Assembly (NCBI RefSeq): GCF_018614955.1
Contig: NZ_JAGGNV010000018.1
Coordinates: 62,001-126,000, forward strand
Direction of reading: 5' to 3'
Source: Variovorax paradoxus
GTDB taxonomy: Bacteria > Pseudomonadota > Gammaproteobacteria > Burkholderiales > Burkholderiaceae_C
Length of the DNA stretch: 64,000 nucleotides
Numbering within the stretch: the first letter of the stretch is position 1; each line of letters opens with the position of its first letter. Positions 48,425 to 62,228 of this stretch are shown here, piece by piece. Both the position numbers and the translations under genes were made by a program. Under the pieces are notes generated by a model. That model was given only the letters and a program-made list of their open reading frames with translations. It made no database searches and was not told the DNA's origin.

Positions 48425-50401
48425 TTGAAATTTATGCATAAAAGCGCGCTTCTCCTGGTTGTTGCCGCGGCGGGCGCGTTATCAGCTTGTGGAGGTGGAG
48501 GTGGAGGCGGCGGCGGTGGCTTCGCTGGCCTCGCTGCCGTGAGCGATCCGGGTACGGGCACGACGCCCGCCAGCACGCCGATTCCGAATGACGTGCTCGA
48601 CAGCGCCGGCAATCCGTCGGCCGATGCCTACAGGTCGACCGCTGCCCAGTTCGCGAAAGATGCGGGCATTGCTTACCGCTACGGCAACGCGCCGGCGGTG
48701 AACAACTCCGGCGTCCCGACCCTGGCAAACCGCGCGGACCAGACGATGAGCTTCCACGCCGGCACTTGGCAGGTCGGTGGCCCCGTCCTCGCGGAAGCCG
48801 GCTTGTATTCGACCAACCAGGCGCACGTCGGCTTCGTCGCCGACAACCCGGCTGCGCGCGTTGGCGTGGGCGATCTGCAGATCTCCGCGATCGATCACAA
48901 CACATTCTCGCAGGCGCCGCAGCTGCCCTGGCAGGAAGCGGCAGCCTGGGACGGCAGCGCCGGACGCGACAACTACAACATCAGCACCTACAAAGCCGCA
49001 GGGCAGGTGACCGGCGAACCGGTGGCGGTGGCGCGTTGCGGCGGCCGCGTGGGCTTCTGCGCGACTTCCCTGGTGGCTTTCCAGAACGGCCTGATCGCCA
49101 CCGCTGGCACCAACACCGCCAACAACAGGGCGTCGGTCAAGCTGCCCGCCAACAAGGTGCCGACCGGCATGGCCATGACCAACACCAGCGAATACGCGCT
49201 GGTGACGGTGTGGGACACGACGGCGCTGAAGGGCCAGGTGGCGGTGATCTCGCTGGCGGGTCTGTGCAACAACTGCGATCCCTCCAACCCCAATGGCGGA
49301 AACGCGACGGGCATTCGCGATACGAAGTACAGCGCCTGGTACGACTGGTGGCATGAGTGGATGGGCGTGTATCCCGGCCTGCCGAACATGGGCAACATCG
49401 CCTTCATGAAGGTGCTGGGCTACATCGACCTGCCGGGCATGAACGCGCCGACGGAAATCGCGGTCACCACCGGCTTCGATCAATTCCAGACTTCCTTGCC
49501 GGAGAAAAATGGCGAGTTCATGGGCCAGACCTACTCGCCCCTGACGGATGCGGGCAAGCGGGCGAGCTTCAGCGGCTCCGGCTCCAATGCCAACCGGTAC
49601 GCCAAGGCGGGTGTGGCGGTGGTCGTCTCCAAGTCGGAGAAGAAGGCCGCCTTCATCGACCTGAAGCCGTTGTTCAGCTACGTCAACAGCGTGTACTTCG
49701 GCACCGGTCCGACGGAGTTCACCAACCTGGGTCAGGCCGACAACCAGTGGCCGTACACCTTCGCCAACAAGCCGCAGCAGACGCCGACGGTGATCTCGAC
49801 GGTGGCGCTGGATGACCGGCCTACGGCGGTCAGGACGACCCTGTTCGGCAGCGTGCACCGCGCCTGGATCGCGACCGAAGCGGGCTCGCTGCGCATCTAC
49901 GGCCTGGGCAACGTGCCCTCCGGCACCACGGCGGGGGATGTCGTCGAGAAGAGCCGTGTCGCGATCGGCAAGAACCCGACCTCGCTGGCGATCTCGAAGA
50001 TCGATCCGGACGACACCAGCTTCGAACCGCTGAATCGCCAGGTGCTGGTGGCTTCGCGCGGCGATCGCAAGATCCAGTGGGTGCGCTTTGCAGCCGACGG
50101 CAACAGCGGCAGCGTGGTTCGCACCTTGCAGGACTCGCGTATCGTCGACCCCGTTGCGGTTGAAGATGCCGATAACTTCTCGAACGTCGGCCACGTGCTG
50201 ACAATCGCGGATTACAGCGGCAAAAAGGTATCCAACTATCGCTACGGTCCGGTGTTCTTCTCCGATCGTGGTGGCTCTTGGACTTGCCAGCCGCCGGGCG
50301 GGTGCCCCGTGCAGGCAACCGGCGATGTCAAGATGGAGTTCGGGGGCAGCTACGCCATGGAAGGCAAGCCCTTCCAGCTCAAGACCGCCAACGTGCCTTG
50401 A
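48425..50401 (+). CDS. large lipoprotein, paralogue 1 (unknown function)
   Basis: This 658-residue protein starts at a TTG 8 bases after GGAGGT and has a lipobox ending at Cys22 (LSAC), followed by a Gly-run. The body has recurring stretches (VPTGMAMTNTSEYALVTVWDTT; RPTAVRTTLFGSVHRAWIATE; GKNPTSLAIS) that look like beta-propeller blades. No catalytic motif was recognised. It is about 85-90% identical to the gene at 50692 over the last 560 residues, but lacks that protein's two N-terminal Cys-repeat modules. A strong terminator follows. Confidence 0.8.
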   Translation: MKFMHKSALLLVVAAAGALSACGGGGGGGGGGFAGLAAVSDPGTGTTPASTPIPNDVLDSAGNPSADAYRSTAAQFAKDAGIAYRYGNAPAVNNSGVPTLANRADQTMSFHAGTWQVGGPVLAEAGLYSTNQAHVGFVADNPAARVGVGDLQISAIDHNTFSQAPQLPWQEAAAWDGSAGRDNYNISTYKAAGQVTGEPVAVARCGGRVGFCATSLVAFQNGLIATAGTNTANNRASVKLPANKVPTGMAMTNTSEYALVTVWDTTALKGQVAVISLAGLCNNCDPSNPNGGNATGIRDTKYSAWYDWWHEWMGVYPGLPNMGNIAFMKVLGYIDLPGMNAPTEIAVTTGFDQFQTSLPEKNGEFMGQTYSPLTDAGKRASFSGSGSNANRYAKAGVAVVVSKSEKKAAFIDLKPLFSYVNSVYFGTGPTEFTNLGQADNQWPYTFANKPQQTPTVISTVALDDRPTAVRTTLFGSVHRAWIATEAGSLRIYGLGNVPSGTTAGDVVEKSRVAIGKNPTSLAISKIDPDDTSFEPLNRQVLVASRGDRKIQWVRFAADGNSGSVVRTLQDSRIVDPVAVEDADNFSNVGHVLTIADYSGKKVSNYRYGPVFFSDRGGSWTCQPPGGCPVQATGDVKMEFGGSYAMEGKPFQLKTANVP

Positions 50402-50430
50402 TCGGCTGCGAACTGCAATCAAGTTGAACT

Positions 50431-50460
50431 GCGGCCCGCTCATGCGGGCCGCTTTTTTTT
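50431..50460 (+). terminator. Rho-independent terminator after lipoprotein 1
   Basis: GCGGCCCGC and GCGGGCCGC form a perfect 9-base-pair stem with a TCAT loop, followed by eight Ts. It separates the two paralogues, so each has its own transcript. Confidence 0.93.
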
Positions 50461-50557
50461 GCGCCTCGCTGGGCGAAATCAACACTCCCCTCTCTTGCCC
50501 GTGTCCATATGACAGTAAGAAGTAAGACAACAGTCCAGTGTTCGAATTTGCGTTGAA

Positions 50558-50691
50558 GTCGTCACCAAGCACAACCTTGGTAACACCGCTCTAGGGAGCT
50601 GGAAACACACAGGAAAAGAAGTGCAAGAGAGGTTGCTCGCATCGCTTATCCCCCGTAAAAACCCGAACTTAACCAATTTGGAGGGATTTGC
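50558..50691 (+). promoter_or_regulatory. leader of lipoprotein 2, homologous to the leader of lipoprotein 1
   Basis: The first 80 bases repeat the leader of the first lipoprotein. Hairpins are at GCTC/GAGC (50588-50599) and GCAA/TTGC (50623-50636). The first hairpin keeps its place but changes its paired bases compared with the other copy, which hints at a selected structure. GGAGGG precedes the TTG start. Confidence 0.5.
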
Positions 50692-53205
<2,514 letters not shown>

Positions 53206-53223
53206 TCGCCCAGAGACCGTGAT

Positions 53224-53964
53224 CTAGCCTGTATGCGGCCCGCCTTGTGCGGGCCGTTTTTCTTGGTTCAGCGCAGCCAGGCGTTCGGGCGTGCCGACGT
53301 CGGTCCAGGCGCCGGCATAGAGCTCGGCGCCGACCTGCCCATCCTTCATGGCGGCGCGCAGGAGGGGCGCAAGGGGCGCCTTCGTGCCGCCGGCGTTGCC
53401 GGCGGCGATGGCGCAGTACGGCGGCGCGAACAGCGCCGCGCGGTACAGGCCGATGGTCGAGAAGGTGTACTTCTCGGCTGCCTCGCTCAGCGCCAGCCCC
53501 GCGGGCGAGATCCCGAAATCGCCGCGCGGGTTGTGCGGCGGATTCGGCACCAGCCACAGATGCGCGAGCCGGCCGCTGGCCGCGAAGCGGTCGACGGCCT
53601 GCTGCGTGAACTCGAACTCCGGCGCAAACACGTCGCCCGCCAGCACCCAGAAGATGTCGCCCAGGAGCGGCAGCGCGCGCACGATGCCGCCCGCCGTCTC
53701 GAGCGCACCGCCGAAATCGCGGCCCTCGTGGGAATAGGCAATGTCGGAAGACACGTGGCGGGACCCGAAGCGAAGCGGAATCTGCTCGCCCAGCCAGTCG
53801 GTATTGACCACGAGCTCGGTGAAGCCGCCCGCCGCCAGCGCCTCCATCGGCCACTGCATCAGCGGCTTGCCCTGAACCTCGAGCAAGGGCTTGGGCGTGA
53901 CATCGGTCAGCGGCCGCATGCGCTCGCCGCGCCCGGCGGCGAGGATCATTGCCTTGGTGCTCAC
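53224..53964 (-). CDS. murU: N-acetylmuramate-1-phosphate uridylyltransferase MurU
   Basis: It makes UDP-MurNAc from UTP and MurNAc-1-P in cell-wall recycling. The 246 residues begin with the nucleotidyltransferase motif KAMILAAGRGERMRPLTD and TPKPLLEVQGKPLMQW, and include WVLAGDVFAP and the C-terminal WTDVGTPERL. The GTG start at 53964 overlaps the speD stop (GTGA), indicating co-translation. Its usual kinase partner AmgK is at 30.2 kb. The terminator of the convergent lipoprotein lies inside its 3' end. Confidence 0.87.
   Translation of the reverse strand: MSTKAMILAAGRGERMRPLTDVTPKPLLEVQGKPLMQWPMEALAAGGFTELVVNTDWLGEQIPLRFGSRHVSSDIAYSHEGRDFGGALETAGGIVRALPLLGDIFWVLAGDVFAPEFEFTQQAVDRFAASGRLAHLWLVPNPPHNPRGDFGISPAGLALSEAAEKYTFSTIGLYRAALFAPPYCAIAAGNAGGTKAPLAPLLRAAMKDGQVGAELYAGAWTDVGTPERLAALNQEKRPAQGGPHTG
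53236..53261 (+). terminator. Rho-independent terminator after lipoprotein 2
   Basis: CGGCCCGC and GCGGGCCG form a perfect 8-base-pair stem with a CTTGT loop, followed by five Ts. It lies inside the 3' end of the convergent murU gene. Confidence 0.88.
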
Positions 53965-54353
53965 GCTGCCTCGGCCTTCCTGATGGCGCCGCGCGTCAAT
54001 GCGTGCCTTTCCGCATGGCCCGGCGAGAACAGCGCCTCCAGCGCCTCCATCACCGCCCTCGCCTTGGCCGAGTGGTCGGCGCCGAAGTTGCACACATAGA
54101 CATCGAGCGTCACGCCGCGCTGCTCGGGCCAGGTGTGGACGCACAGGTGCGACTCCGCCAGCAGCACGGTGGCCGTCACGCCGCCGGGGCCCAGCGGCGT
54201 GGCCGGAAAGGCATGGAACAGCGTGCCGACCGCCTGCAACCCGGCCGCCTCCACGGCCTTGACGCAAGCCGCGCCGATGGCCTGGGCGTCCACCAGCCAA
54301 TGCGTCCCGCAGCGGCAATCGTGAAGGTCGGCGGTGAGGTGCAAGCCATGCAT
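53961..54353 (-). CDS. speD: S-adenosylmethionine decarboxylase proenzyme (SpeD)
   Basis: It produces decarboxylated SAM, the aminopropyl donor. The 130-residue protein has the self-cleavage site AESHLCVHTWPE, where the Ser after Glu becomes the pyruvoyl group, preceded by FHAFPATPLGPGGVTATVLL. This is the short, bacterial class form. The ATG at 54353 is used; an in-frame GTG three codons earlier is less likely. It overlaps murU. No spermidine synthase lies next to it; the only aminopropyltransferase seen in the window is at 42.7 kb. Confidence 0.9.
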   Translation of the reverse strand: MHGLHLTADLHDCRCGTHWLVDAQAIGAACVKAVEAAGLQAVGTLFHAFPATPLGPGGVTATVLLAESHLCVHTWPEQRGVTLDVYVCNFGADHSAKARAVMEALEALFSPGHAERHALTRGAIRKAEAA

Positions 54354-54456
54354 GGGCGGCACTCTAGCAGCCCCAACCTGTGCCTCGGACGGCCCCCGAA
54401 GCGCGCCCGTTAAAATACCGGGTTCCCCCTAACCTGCCCCCCAGAAAGCCGATCAG

Positions 54457-57554
<3,098 letters not shown>

Positions 57555-57576
57555 GTCGCCGCCGCGCCGAACGACA

Positions 57577-57604
57577 GACGCGCCTTCGGGCGCGTCTTGT
57601 TTTT
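57577..57604 (+). terminator. Rho-independent terminator after gap
   Basis: GACGCGCC and GGCGCGTC pair with a TTCG tetraloop, followed by TTGTTTTT, 22 bases after the stop. It ends the tkt-gap transcript. Confidence 0.9.
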
Positions 57605-57608
57605 GGGT

Positions 57609-57917
57609 CTACACCGGCTCGAGCACGTGGATGACCCGGTTCTCGGTCCAATCCTTCACCTTGGCGCCGTAGGCCGCCATGTGCGGCGCGGCAGCATGGG
57701 CCTGCAGCGCCGCCAGCGTTTCCCACTTCTCGATCACGACGAAGGTGTCGGCGCCGAAGGAGCCGCGCGAAGGCGGCATGCCGGCGGCATCCACCGTGGC
57801 GTTGTATTCGATGCAGCCCTGCTCGGCGAGCACCGCGGGCCGGTTGGCGCGGAAGGCCTCGAGGATCCGATCGCGTTGGCCGGGCTTGGCCGTGATGACG
57901 GCGACGACGTGAATCAT
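57609..57917 (-). CDS. antibiotic biosynthesis monooxygenase (ABM/YgiN-like) protein
   Basis: The 102-residue protein is a dimeric alpha/beta-barrel ABM type (IHVVAVITAKPGQRDRILEAF, then GCIEYNATVD, and FVVIEKWETLAALQAHAAAPHM). Such proteins are quinol monooxygenases or related cofactor-free oxygenases; the substrate is unknown. It has AGGAG upstream. It lies just before the decayed metallo-beta-lactamase-fold gene in the same strand. Confidence 0.85.
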   Translation of the reverse strand: MIHVVAVITAKPGQRDRILEAFRANRPAVLAEQGCIEYNATVDAAGMPPSRGSFGADTFVVIEKWETLAALQAHAAAPHMAAYGAKVKDWTENRVIHVLEPV

Positions 57918-57999
57918 GGGCAGGTGCTCCTTTGGAATGGAGCGTCGAATTTAGAGCCAAGAAGCCGTTCACGCCTGTCGCTTCGGGAGCGGGCCCCCG

Positions 58000-58600
58000 T
58001 CAAGCCCTGGCGCCCAGCGGCCCTGCCGGGCACCAGCCCCGCTCGGGCATGTCGTGGGCGTGGTGGAGCTGCATGCCCTGCGTCGCGAAGCTCATGATGC
58101 CGCGGCGCCGAAGCGCGTCGGTCACGATCTTGTAGTCGAAGGACAGCGCATCGCGGCCCACGGAGATGAAGGCGGACTTCGTGTAGCGGCGCTGGTCCCG
58201 CGGCTGGTGTTCGCCCGCGATCCGGTCCAGCAGGCGGCTCGAGAGGTTGCCGGGCCTGCCTTGATTGGGCACCTGCATCAATCGAAGGCTCGCCGGCAGG
58301 TCCAGCCCCAGGCGTTCCGCGAACGTGCACGCGCACCGGAATCCCCTGGGCCAGCGCGAGCTGTTCGAGCCGATGCGCGGCGCCCATCTTCTTCCACACG
58401 CGCTCCGATTGCGCCCAGGGCCGGTGCATCCACAGTTCGCCGACGTTGAGCTTTTCCAGGACCACGCCCAATCCTTCGCTGTGCTGGCGGGCGGGGTTGG
58501 AACTCACCACGTAGTCCACGTGAGAGGTCAGGCAATGCTCCTCGATGTGCGCGACCAGTCGCCTGCCCGAGGCGGCCGTGCCGCCGCCCAGCGGCCAACC
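58000..58600 (-). pseudogene. decayed metallo-beta-lactamase-fold hydrolase gene
   Basis: Two out-of-frame pieces belong to one family. The first (about 58330-58590) reads RRLVAHIEEHCLTSHVDYVV, SSNPARQHSEG and KLNVGELWMHRPWAQ. The second (58000-58325) reads ERLGLDLPASLR, QVPNQGRPGNLS and SAFISVGRDALS. In intact relatives the first would have a His-x-x-x-Asp-His metal motif where this has SNPARQH, and the central region is missing. A frameshift lies near 58325. The upstream alpha/beta hydrolase runs into its 5' end. It is not expected to be active. Confidence 0.7.
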
Positions 58601-59325
58601 TGCTCGGCCAGCCAAAGCCCATCGTCCAGCGGCAGGTCATGGCCGGCGGTGGGATGTTCGACCAGCTCGACGCCCCATTGCCGCGCAAGACGTTGAGAGC
58701 AGCGCACGTCCACCAGCGCGTCGCGCGCGCTCGCGAGCGCCAGCAAGGGCACGGCCGGCGCCCGTGCCGGCGCACGGTAGCGCGCCGCGGCCAGCAGTTG
58801 CCGCAAGGCGTTGGATGGCGACACCGGCCGGGCTTCGCGCAGCGCCGTCCAGTGGTCGATGACGGGCGCGTCGGGCTGCAGGCGGCGGCTGGTCAGGCGC
58901 AGGATCGTTTGCTCGCGCCGGCGTGCGGCCTGGCGCGCGAACAGAAGACCGAGCAAGGCGCCGTAGTTCGCCGGCCGCAGGCGCCGATACCAGGGACTGA
59001 AAGGACGCAGGCTGGTGTTGATCAGCACGCAACCGGCAAGCTCCTGGGGATGCTTCGCGGCCCAGTCCACCGCGACCATCGCACCGAGCGACATGGCGAG
59101 CAGATGGAAGGGCGGCTCGATGGCCAGGGCTTGCAGTTGCTGGCGGCAGCTTTCCATCGTCGCTTCGATCCGCGCCGGGCTGCGTGCCTGGTTCAGGCGC
59201 CCGTTGCCGGGGAGGTCGAGCGCCACGATCCGGGCCCCCGGCAGGCGATCCTGCAGAAGCTCGGGGAAGTGCCCCCAGTGGCCGCTCTCACGCGTCAACC
59301 CGCGCAGCAGGATCCAGGTGCTCAT
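58528..59325 (-). CDS. alpha/beta hydrolase
   Basis: The 265-residue protein has the fold with WILLRGLTRESGHWGHFPELL (oxyanion), DLPGNGRLN, the nucleophile elbow AMSLGAM (Ser near residue 92), an Asp in ARDALVD and a His in TAGHDLPL. A complete catalytic triad is visible. Its last 20 residues read into the decayed gene and may not be native. It overlaps the upstream M14 peptidase by four bases (ATGA). Confidence 0.82.
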   Translation of the reverse strand: MSTWILLRGLTRESGHWGHFPELLQDRLPGARIVALDLPGNGRLNQARSPARIEATMESCRQQLQALAIEPPFHLLAMSLGAMVAVDWAAKHPQELAGCVLINTSLRPFSPWYRRLRPANYGALLGLLFARQAARRREQTILRLTSRRLQPDAPVIDHWTALREARPVSPSNALRQLLAAARYRAPARAPAVPLLALASARDALVDVRCSQRLARQWGVELVEHPTAGHDLPLDDGLWLAEQVGRWAAARPPRAGDWSRTSRSIA

Positions 59326-60347
59326 AAGGGCTGTCGTCCGTACCACCTGGCCATCGCCTGTTGCCGGTGATGCGCTCTTTGTTCGCCGGCAGGCAGCCAT
59401 CGTTCGTAGCTGCACACGGCCCGCGTGACGAAGTCCAGCCAGCCGATGTGCCGGCGCAGCACGCGCTGCTGCCGATGCTCGATCATCGGATTGAAGATGC
59501 CGTGGCGCGAGAAGATCTGGCGCGGGTTCTTCTTGATCCACAGCCACGAGCCCATCTCCAGCGTCACCGGCAGGAACACCGTGTCCGGCCTGCCGGCGGC
59601 GTCCAGGTACAGGTGGTCCCACAGGTCGCCATGGGCCAGGTACTGGCGGCTCTGCGGTTCCAGCTTGTAGCGGTGATGCAGCAGCGTCTGGTCGAGGATT
59701 TCGCACAGCGCGTGCATCTCGGGAAGATGGGCGATCGGGCGGGCGGTGTGCGCATAGGGAAACCAGATGCGGTCGGTCAGGCCGAAGCCCGAATGGCAAT
59801 CCACCGCAACGCTCAGGGGCCGGCCCAGCAGCTCGGTCTCCACCAGTGCGCACAGCGCGGCGCTCTCGCATTCCATCGCTCGGCCCTGTGCACCGCGGTA
59901 CCACGGCAGGCCGGAACTGATGCGCTGGCCGCCGACCAGGAACGGCACCCGCTCCTTCGATTCGACCGGCGCGTTGCGCATCAGGTCGACGCCATTGGGA
60001 TTGGCGCGCGTGCCGAGCCAAAGCCCGCCCGGGTTGACCAGCGGCATGAACACCAGGCGCATCGCCTCCAGTTGCCGGTGCAGCGTCTCGTCCCATGCCA
60101 GCCGCATCACGATGCTGCGCAGGTAGGCGATCGTCACCTCGGCGCCGATGCGCTCCAGGCCGTGCACGCCGCCGAAGAAGCCGACGGCCGGCGCATCCGC
60201 CCGCGCGCTGCCGAGCACGAAGGCCTGGACCGGAAAGCGCCGCTCGCCTGCCGTGACCTCGCACAGCACGCGCTGTTCCATCAGCGGCCCCGCCAGCTCG
60301 GCGAGCTTCTGCAGTTCGAGCAGTTCGGGCAGGTCCGTCGGATTCAC
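59322..60347 (-). CDS. M14-type zinc carboxypeptidase/succinylglutamate-desuccinylase-like protein
   Basis: This 341-residue protein has the zinc motif GGVHGLERIGAEV (His-x-x-Glu), RANPNGVDLMRNAP, and the third ligand in VDCHSGFGL. These match M14 carboxypeptidases and the AstE/AspA subfamily. It probably hydrolyses an amide or peptide bond; the substrate is unknown. No signal peptide is seen. It precedes the alpha/beta hydrolase in the same transcript. Confidence 0.84.
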   Translation of the reverse strand: MNPTDLPELLELQKLAELAGPLMEQRVLCEVTAGERRFPVQAFVLGSARADAPAVGFFGGVHGLERIGAEVTIAYLRSIVMRLAWDETLHRQLEAMRLVFMPLVNPGGLWLGTRANPNGVDLMRNAPVESKERVPFLVGGQRISSGLPWYRGAQGRAMECESAALCALVETELLGRPLSVAVDCHSGFGLTDRIWFPYAHTARPIAHLPEMHALCEILDQTLLHHRYKLEPQSRQYLAHGDLWDHLYLDAAGRPDTVFLPVTLEMGSWLWIKKNPRQIFSRHGIFNPMIEHRQQRVLRRHIGWLDFVTRAVCSYERWLPAGEQRAHHRQQAMARWYGRQPL

Positions 60348-60430
60348 TCGTCAAATGGAAGTCGGGTGAAACCCAGGATAGCGGCATTGCATGCCATCAA
60401 CGTGTCACACACCGCTCTTAGGGTAGGACC

Positions 60431-60562
60431 ATGCCTCACATGCTCTGGCCCACGACAAGCCATTCCCTTCGCGCACTCGGCGGCGCCCTCGTCTGGGGCG
60501 TGGTCGAAGTGGTCGCCCTGGCGCGCTCGCGCTGGAGCGCCCGCAGGCACGCCAGCCACTGA
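60431..60562 (+). CDS. hypothetical small protein, 43 residues
   Basis: An ATG-initiated frame runs MPHMLWPTTSHSLRALGG, ALVWGVVEVVALARSRWS and ARRHASH. One hydrophobic stretch and a basic C-terminus suggest membrane association. I recall similar short proteins (LGGALVWG..EFVAL.RSRW) in related bacteria, which supports reality. It lies between the divergent M14 gene and the convergent VOC gene. Confidence 0.45.
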   Translation: MPHMLWPTTSHSLRALGGALVWGVVEVVALARSRWSARRHASH

Positions 60563-60575
60563 GCGCGGGGCGGTC

Positions 60576-61004
60576 TCACTCGGCCAGCACCATCCACGAC
60601 ACGCCGAAGCGGTCGGCCACCATGCCGAAGGCCGGCGAGAAGAAGGTCTTGGCCATCGGCATCTGGACCTGGCCGCCTTCGCAGAGCGCGTCGAAGAGGC
60701 GCCGCGCCTCGGCTTCGTTCGGCGCGGTGAGCGCGAGCGAAATCCCCTGGAACTTGGGTTGGCCCTGGGCCATGCCATCGGAGGCCAGCAGCTCGGTGTC
60801 GCCGATCTGGAAGGAGGCGTGCATCACCTTGTCCGGCGAGATGGGCGCGCCGGCGCCGTTGCCGCATCCCTCGGCGGCGCCCGCCGGGTCGGGGTTGTCC
60901 TTGAAGCGCATCAGGTCCTTCACCTTGGCGCCCAGCTTGCTGCCGTAGAACTCGAGCGCCTCTTCGCAGCGGCCGTCGAAAAACAAATAGGACTGGACTT
61001 TCAT
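60576..61004 (-). CDS. VOC family protein (PhnB-like)
   Basis: The 142-residue protein has the glyoxalase/bleomycin-resistance fold: VQSYLFFDGRCEEALEFYGSKLGAKV, VMHASFQIGDTELLASDG and PAFGMVADRFGVSWMVL. PhnB-like members bind small metabolites; the ligand is unknown. AAGGAG is upstream. It lies downstream of the second VOC gene in the same orientation. Confidence 0.86.
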   Translation of the reverse strand: MKVQSYLFFDGRCEEALEFYGSKLGAKVKDLMRFKDNPDPAGAAEGCGNGAGAPISPDKVMHASFQIGDTELLASDGMAQGQPKFQGISLALTAPNEAEARRLFDALCEGGQVQMPMAKTFFSPAFGMVADRFGVSWMVLAE

Positions 61005-61049
61005 TTTGGATCTCCTTGGGAGTGGGTGGGGATATCGCCGATTCCGGCT

Positions 61050-61457
61050 TCAGCTCTTGGGAAAAGCGCTCATGTCCATGTACGCCAGCTCCCAGAGGTG
61101 GCCATCCAGGTCCTCGAAGCCGTGCTGGTACATGAAGCCGTGGTCCTGCGCCTTGCTGGGCGTGCTGCCGCCGGCCGCCACCGCCTTGGCGACCTGCGCA
61201 TCGACCTCGGCGCGGCTGTCGCACGACAGGCACAGCAGCACCTCGGTGCTTTTCTTCGCGTCGGCGATGGCCTTGGGCGTGAAGGTCTTGAAGTAGCTCT
61301 CGACCAGGAGCATCACGTAGATGTTCTCACCGACGATCATGCAGGTGGCGTTCTCGTCGGTGAACTGCGGGTTGAACTTGAAGCCGAGGGCGGTGAAGAA
61401 CGCGACCGATTTGTCGAGGTTCTTGACCGGCAGGTTCACATAGATCTGGGTCGCCAT
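61050..61457 (-). CDS. VOC family protein (glyoxalase-like)
   Basis: The product is 135 residues with a two-lobed VOC fold: IYVNLPVKNLDKSVAFFTALGF, ENIYVMLLVE and GFEDLDGHLWELAYMD (metal ligand Glu in HLWEL). It is transcribed away from the TetR gene, with operator-like repeats between them. It likely acts with the next VOC protein. No substrate can be assigned. Confidence 0.87.
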   Translation of the reverse strand: MATQIYVNLPVKNLDKSVAFFTALGFKFNPQFTDENATCMIVGENIYVMLLVESYFKTFTPKAIADAKKSTEVLLCLSCDSRAEVDAQVAKAVAAGGSTPSKAQDHGFMYQHGFEDLDGHLWELAYMDMSAFPKS

Positions 61458-61498
61458 GGGTTTCCTTTGAAAAGCGCGATGGTTGGGGAAAGTCGGGT

Positions 61499-61548
61499 GT
61501 TGTGTACAACGTCCACAAGAAGATAGCAGACATAATGGACGCTGTCCA
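61499..61548. promoter_or_regulatory. operator-like inverted repeats between VOC and TetR genes
   Basis: Two inverted repeats lie in the divergent gap: GTTGT/ACAAC with a 2-base spacer (61499-61510) and TGGAC/GTCCA with a 3-base spacer (61536-61548). A CATAAT (61531-61536) may be the TetR -10. Such sites commonly bind TetR-type repressors. Confidence 0.5.
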
Positions 61549-61561
61549 CATGGAATTGAAA

Positions 61562-62206
61562 ATGAGTGTTCCCAGCCCCGTCCCGCCTGCACGCAGCACC
61601 TATCGCCATGGCGATCTGCGGCGTGCGTTGCTGGAGGCGGGGGTCGAACTGGCGCGCGCCGGCGGGCCCGAAGCCGTGGTGCTGCGCGAGGCCACGCGGC
61701 GCGCCGGCGTGGTGCCCAATGCGGCCTACCGGCACTTCGCGAGCCGGCAGGCGCTGCTGCAGGCGGTGCGCGCCGCCGCGCTGGCGGCGGTCGCGACCGC
61801 GATGGAAGCCGAGCTGGCGGCCCTGCGAACCGATGGCGACCCGGCCGATGTGGCCCGTGCGGCGGTGCGCGCCATCGGCGCCGGCTACCTGCGCTTCGCC
61901 CAGACCGAAACCGGCCTGTTCCGTACCGCCTTCGGCCCACCGGTCGACGTGGAAGACGCGCCGGACGAAGCCAAGGGCGGCCAGAGCGGACTGCATCCCT
62001 TCGAGCTGCTGGGCGCCGCACTCGATCAGCTGGTCGCGGCCGGCGCGCTGCCGCCCGAGCGCCGGCCTGGCGCCGAATTCCTGGCCTGGTCGGCGGTGCA
62101 CGGGCTGGCCCTGCTCATCATCGACGGGCCGCTGCGCGGCATGCCGCGCGAGCAGACGGATGCGCTGGGCCAGCAGCTGCTGGACATGGTCGGAAAGGGC
62201 CTCTAG
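61562..62206 (+). CDS. TetR/AcrR family transcriptional regulator
   Basis: The 214-residue protein has an N-terminal TetR helix-turn-helix: [21 protein letters not shown], then [27 protein letters not shown]. An all-helical ligand-binding domain follows. It is divergent from the VOC gene, which it probably represses. The start is uncertain; ATGs at 61550 and 61562 are both possible. 61562 was chosen because TGGAA precedes it. Confidence 0.85.
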   Translation: MSVPSPVPPARSTYRHGDLRRALLEAGVELARAGGPEAVVLREATRRAGVVPNAAYRHFASRQALLQAVRAAALAAVATAMEAELAALRTDGDPADVARAAVRAIGAGYLRFAQTETGLFRTAFGPPVDVEDAPDEAKGGQSGLHPFELLGAALDQLVAAGALPPERRPGAEFLAWSAVHGLALLIIDGPLRGMPREQTDALGQQLLDMVGKGL

Positions 62207-62228
62207 CGACCATGACCGGGTACGCCGC

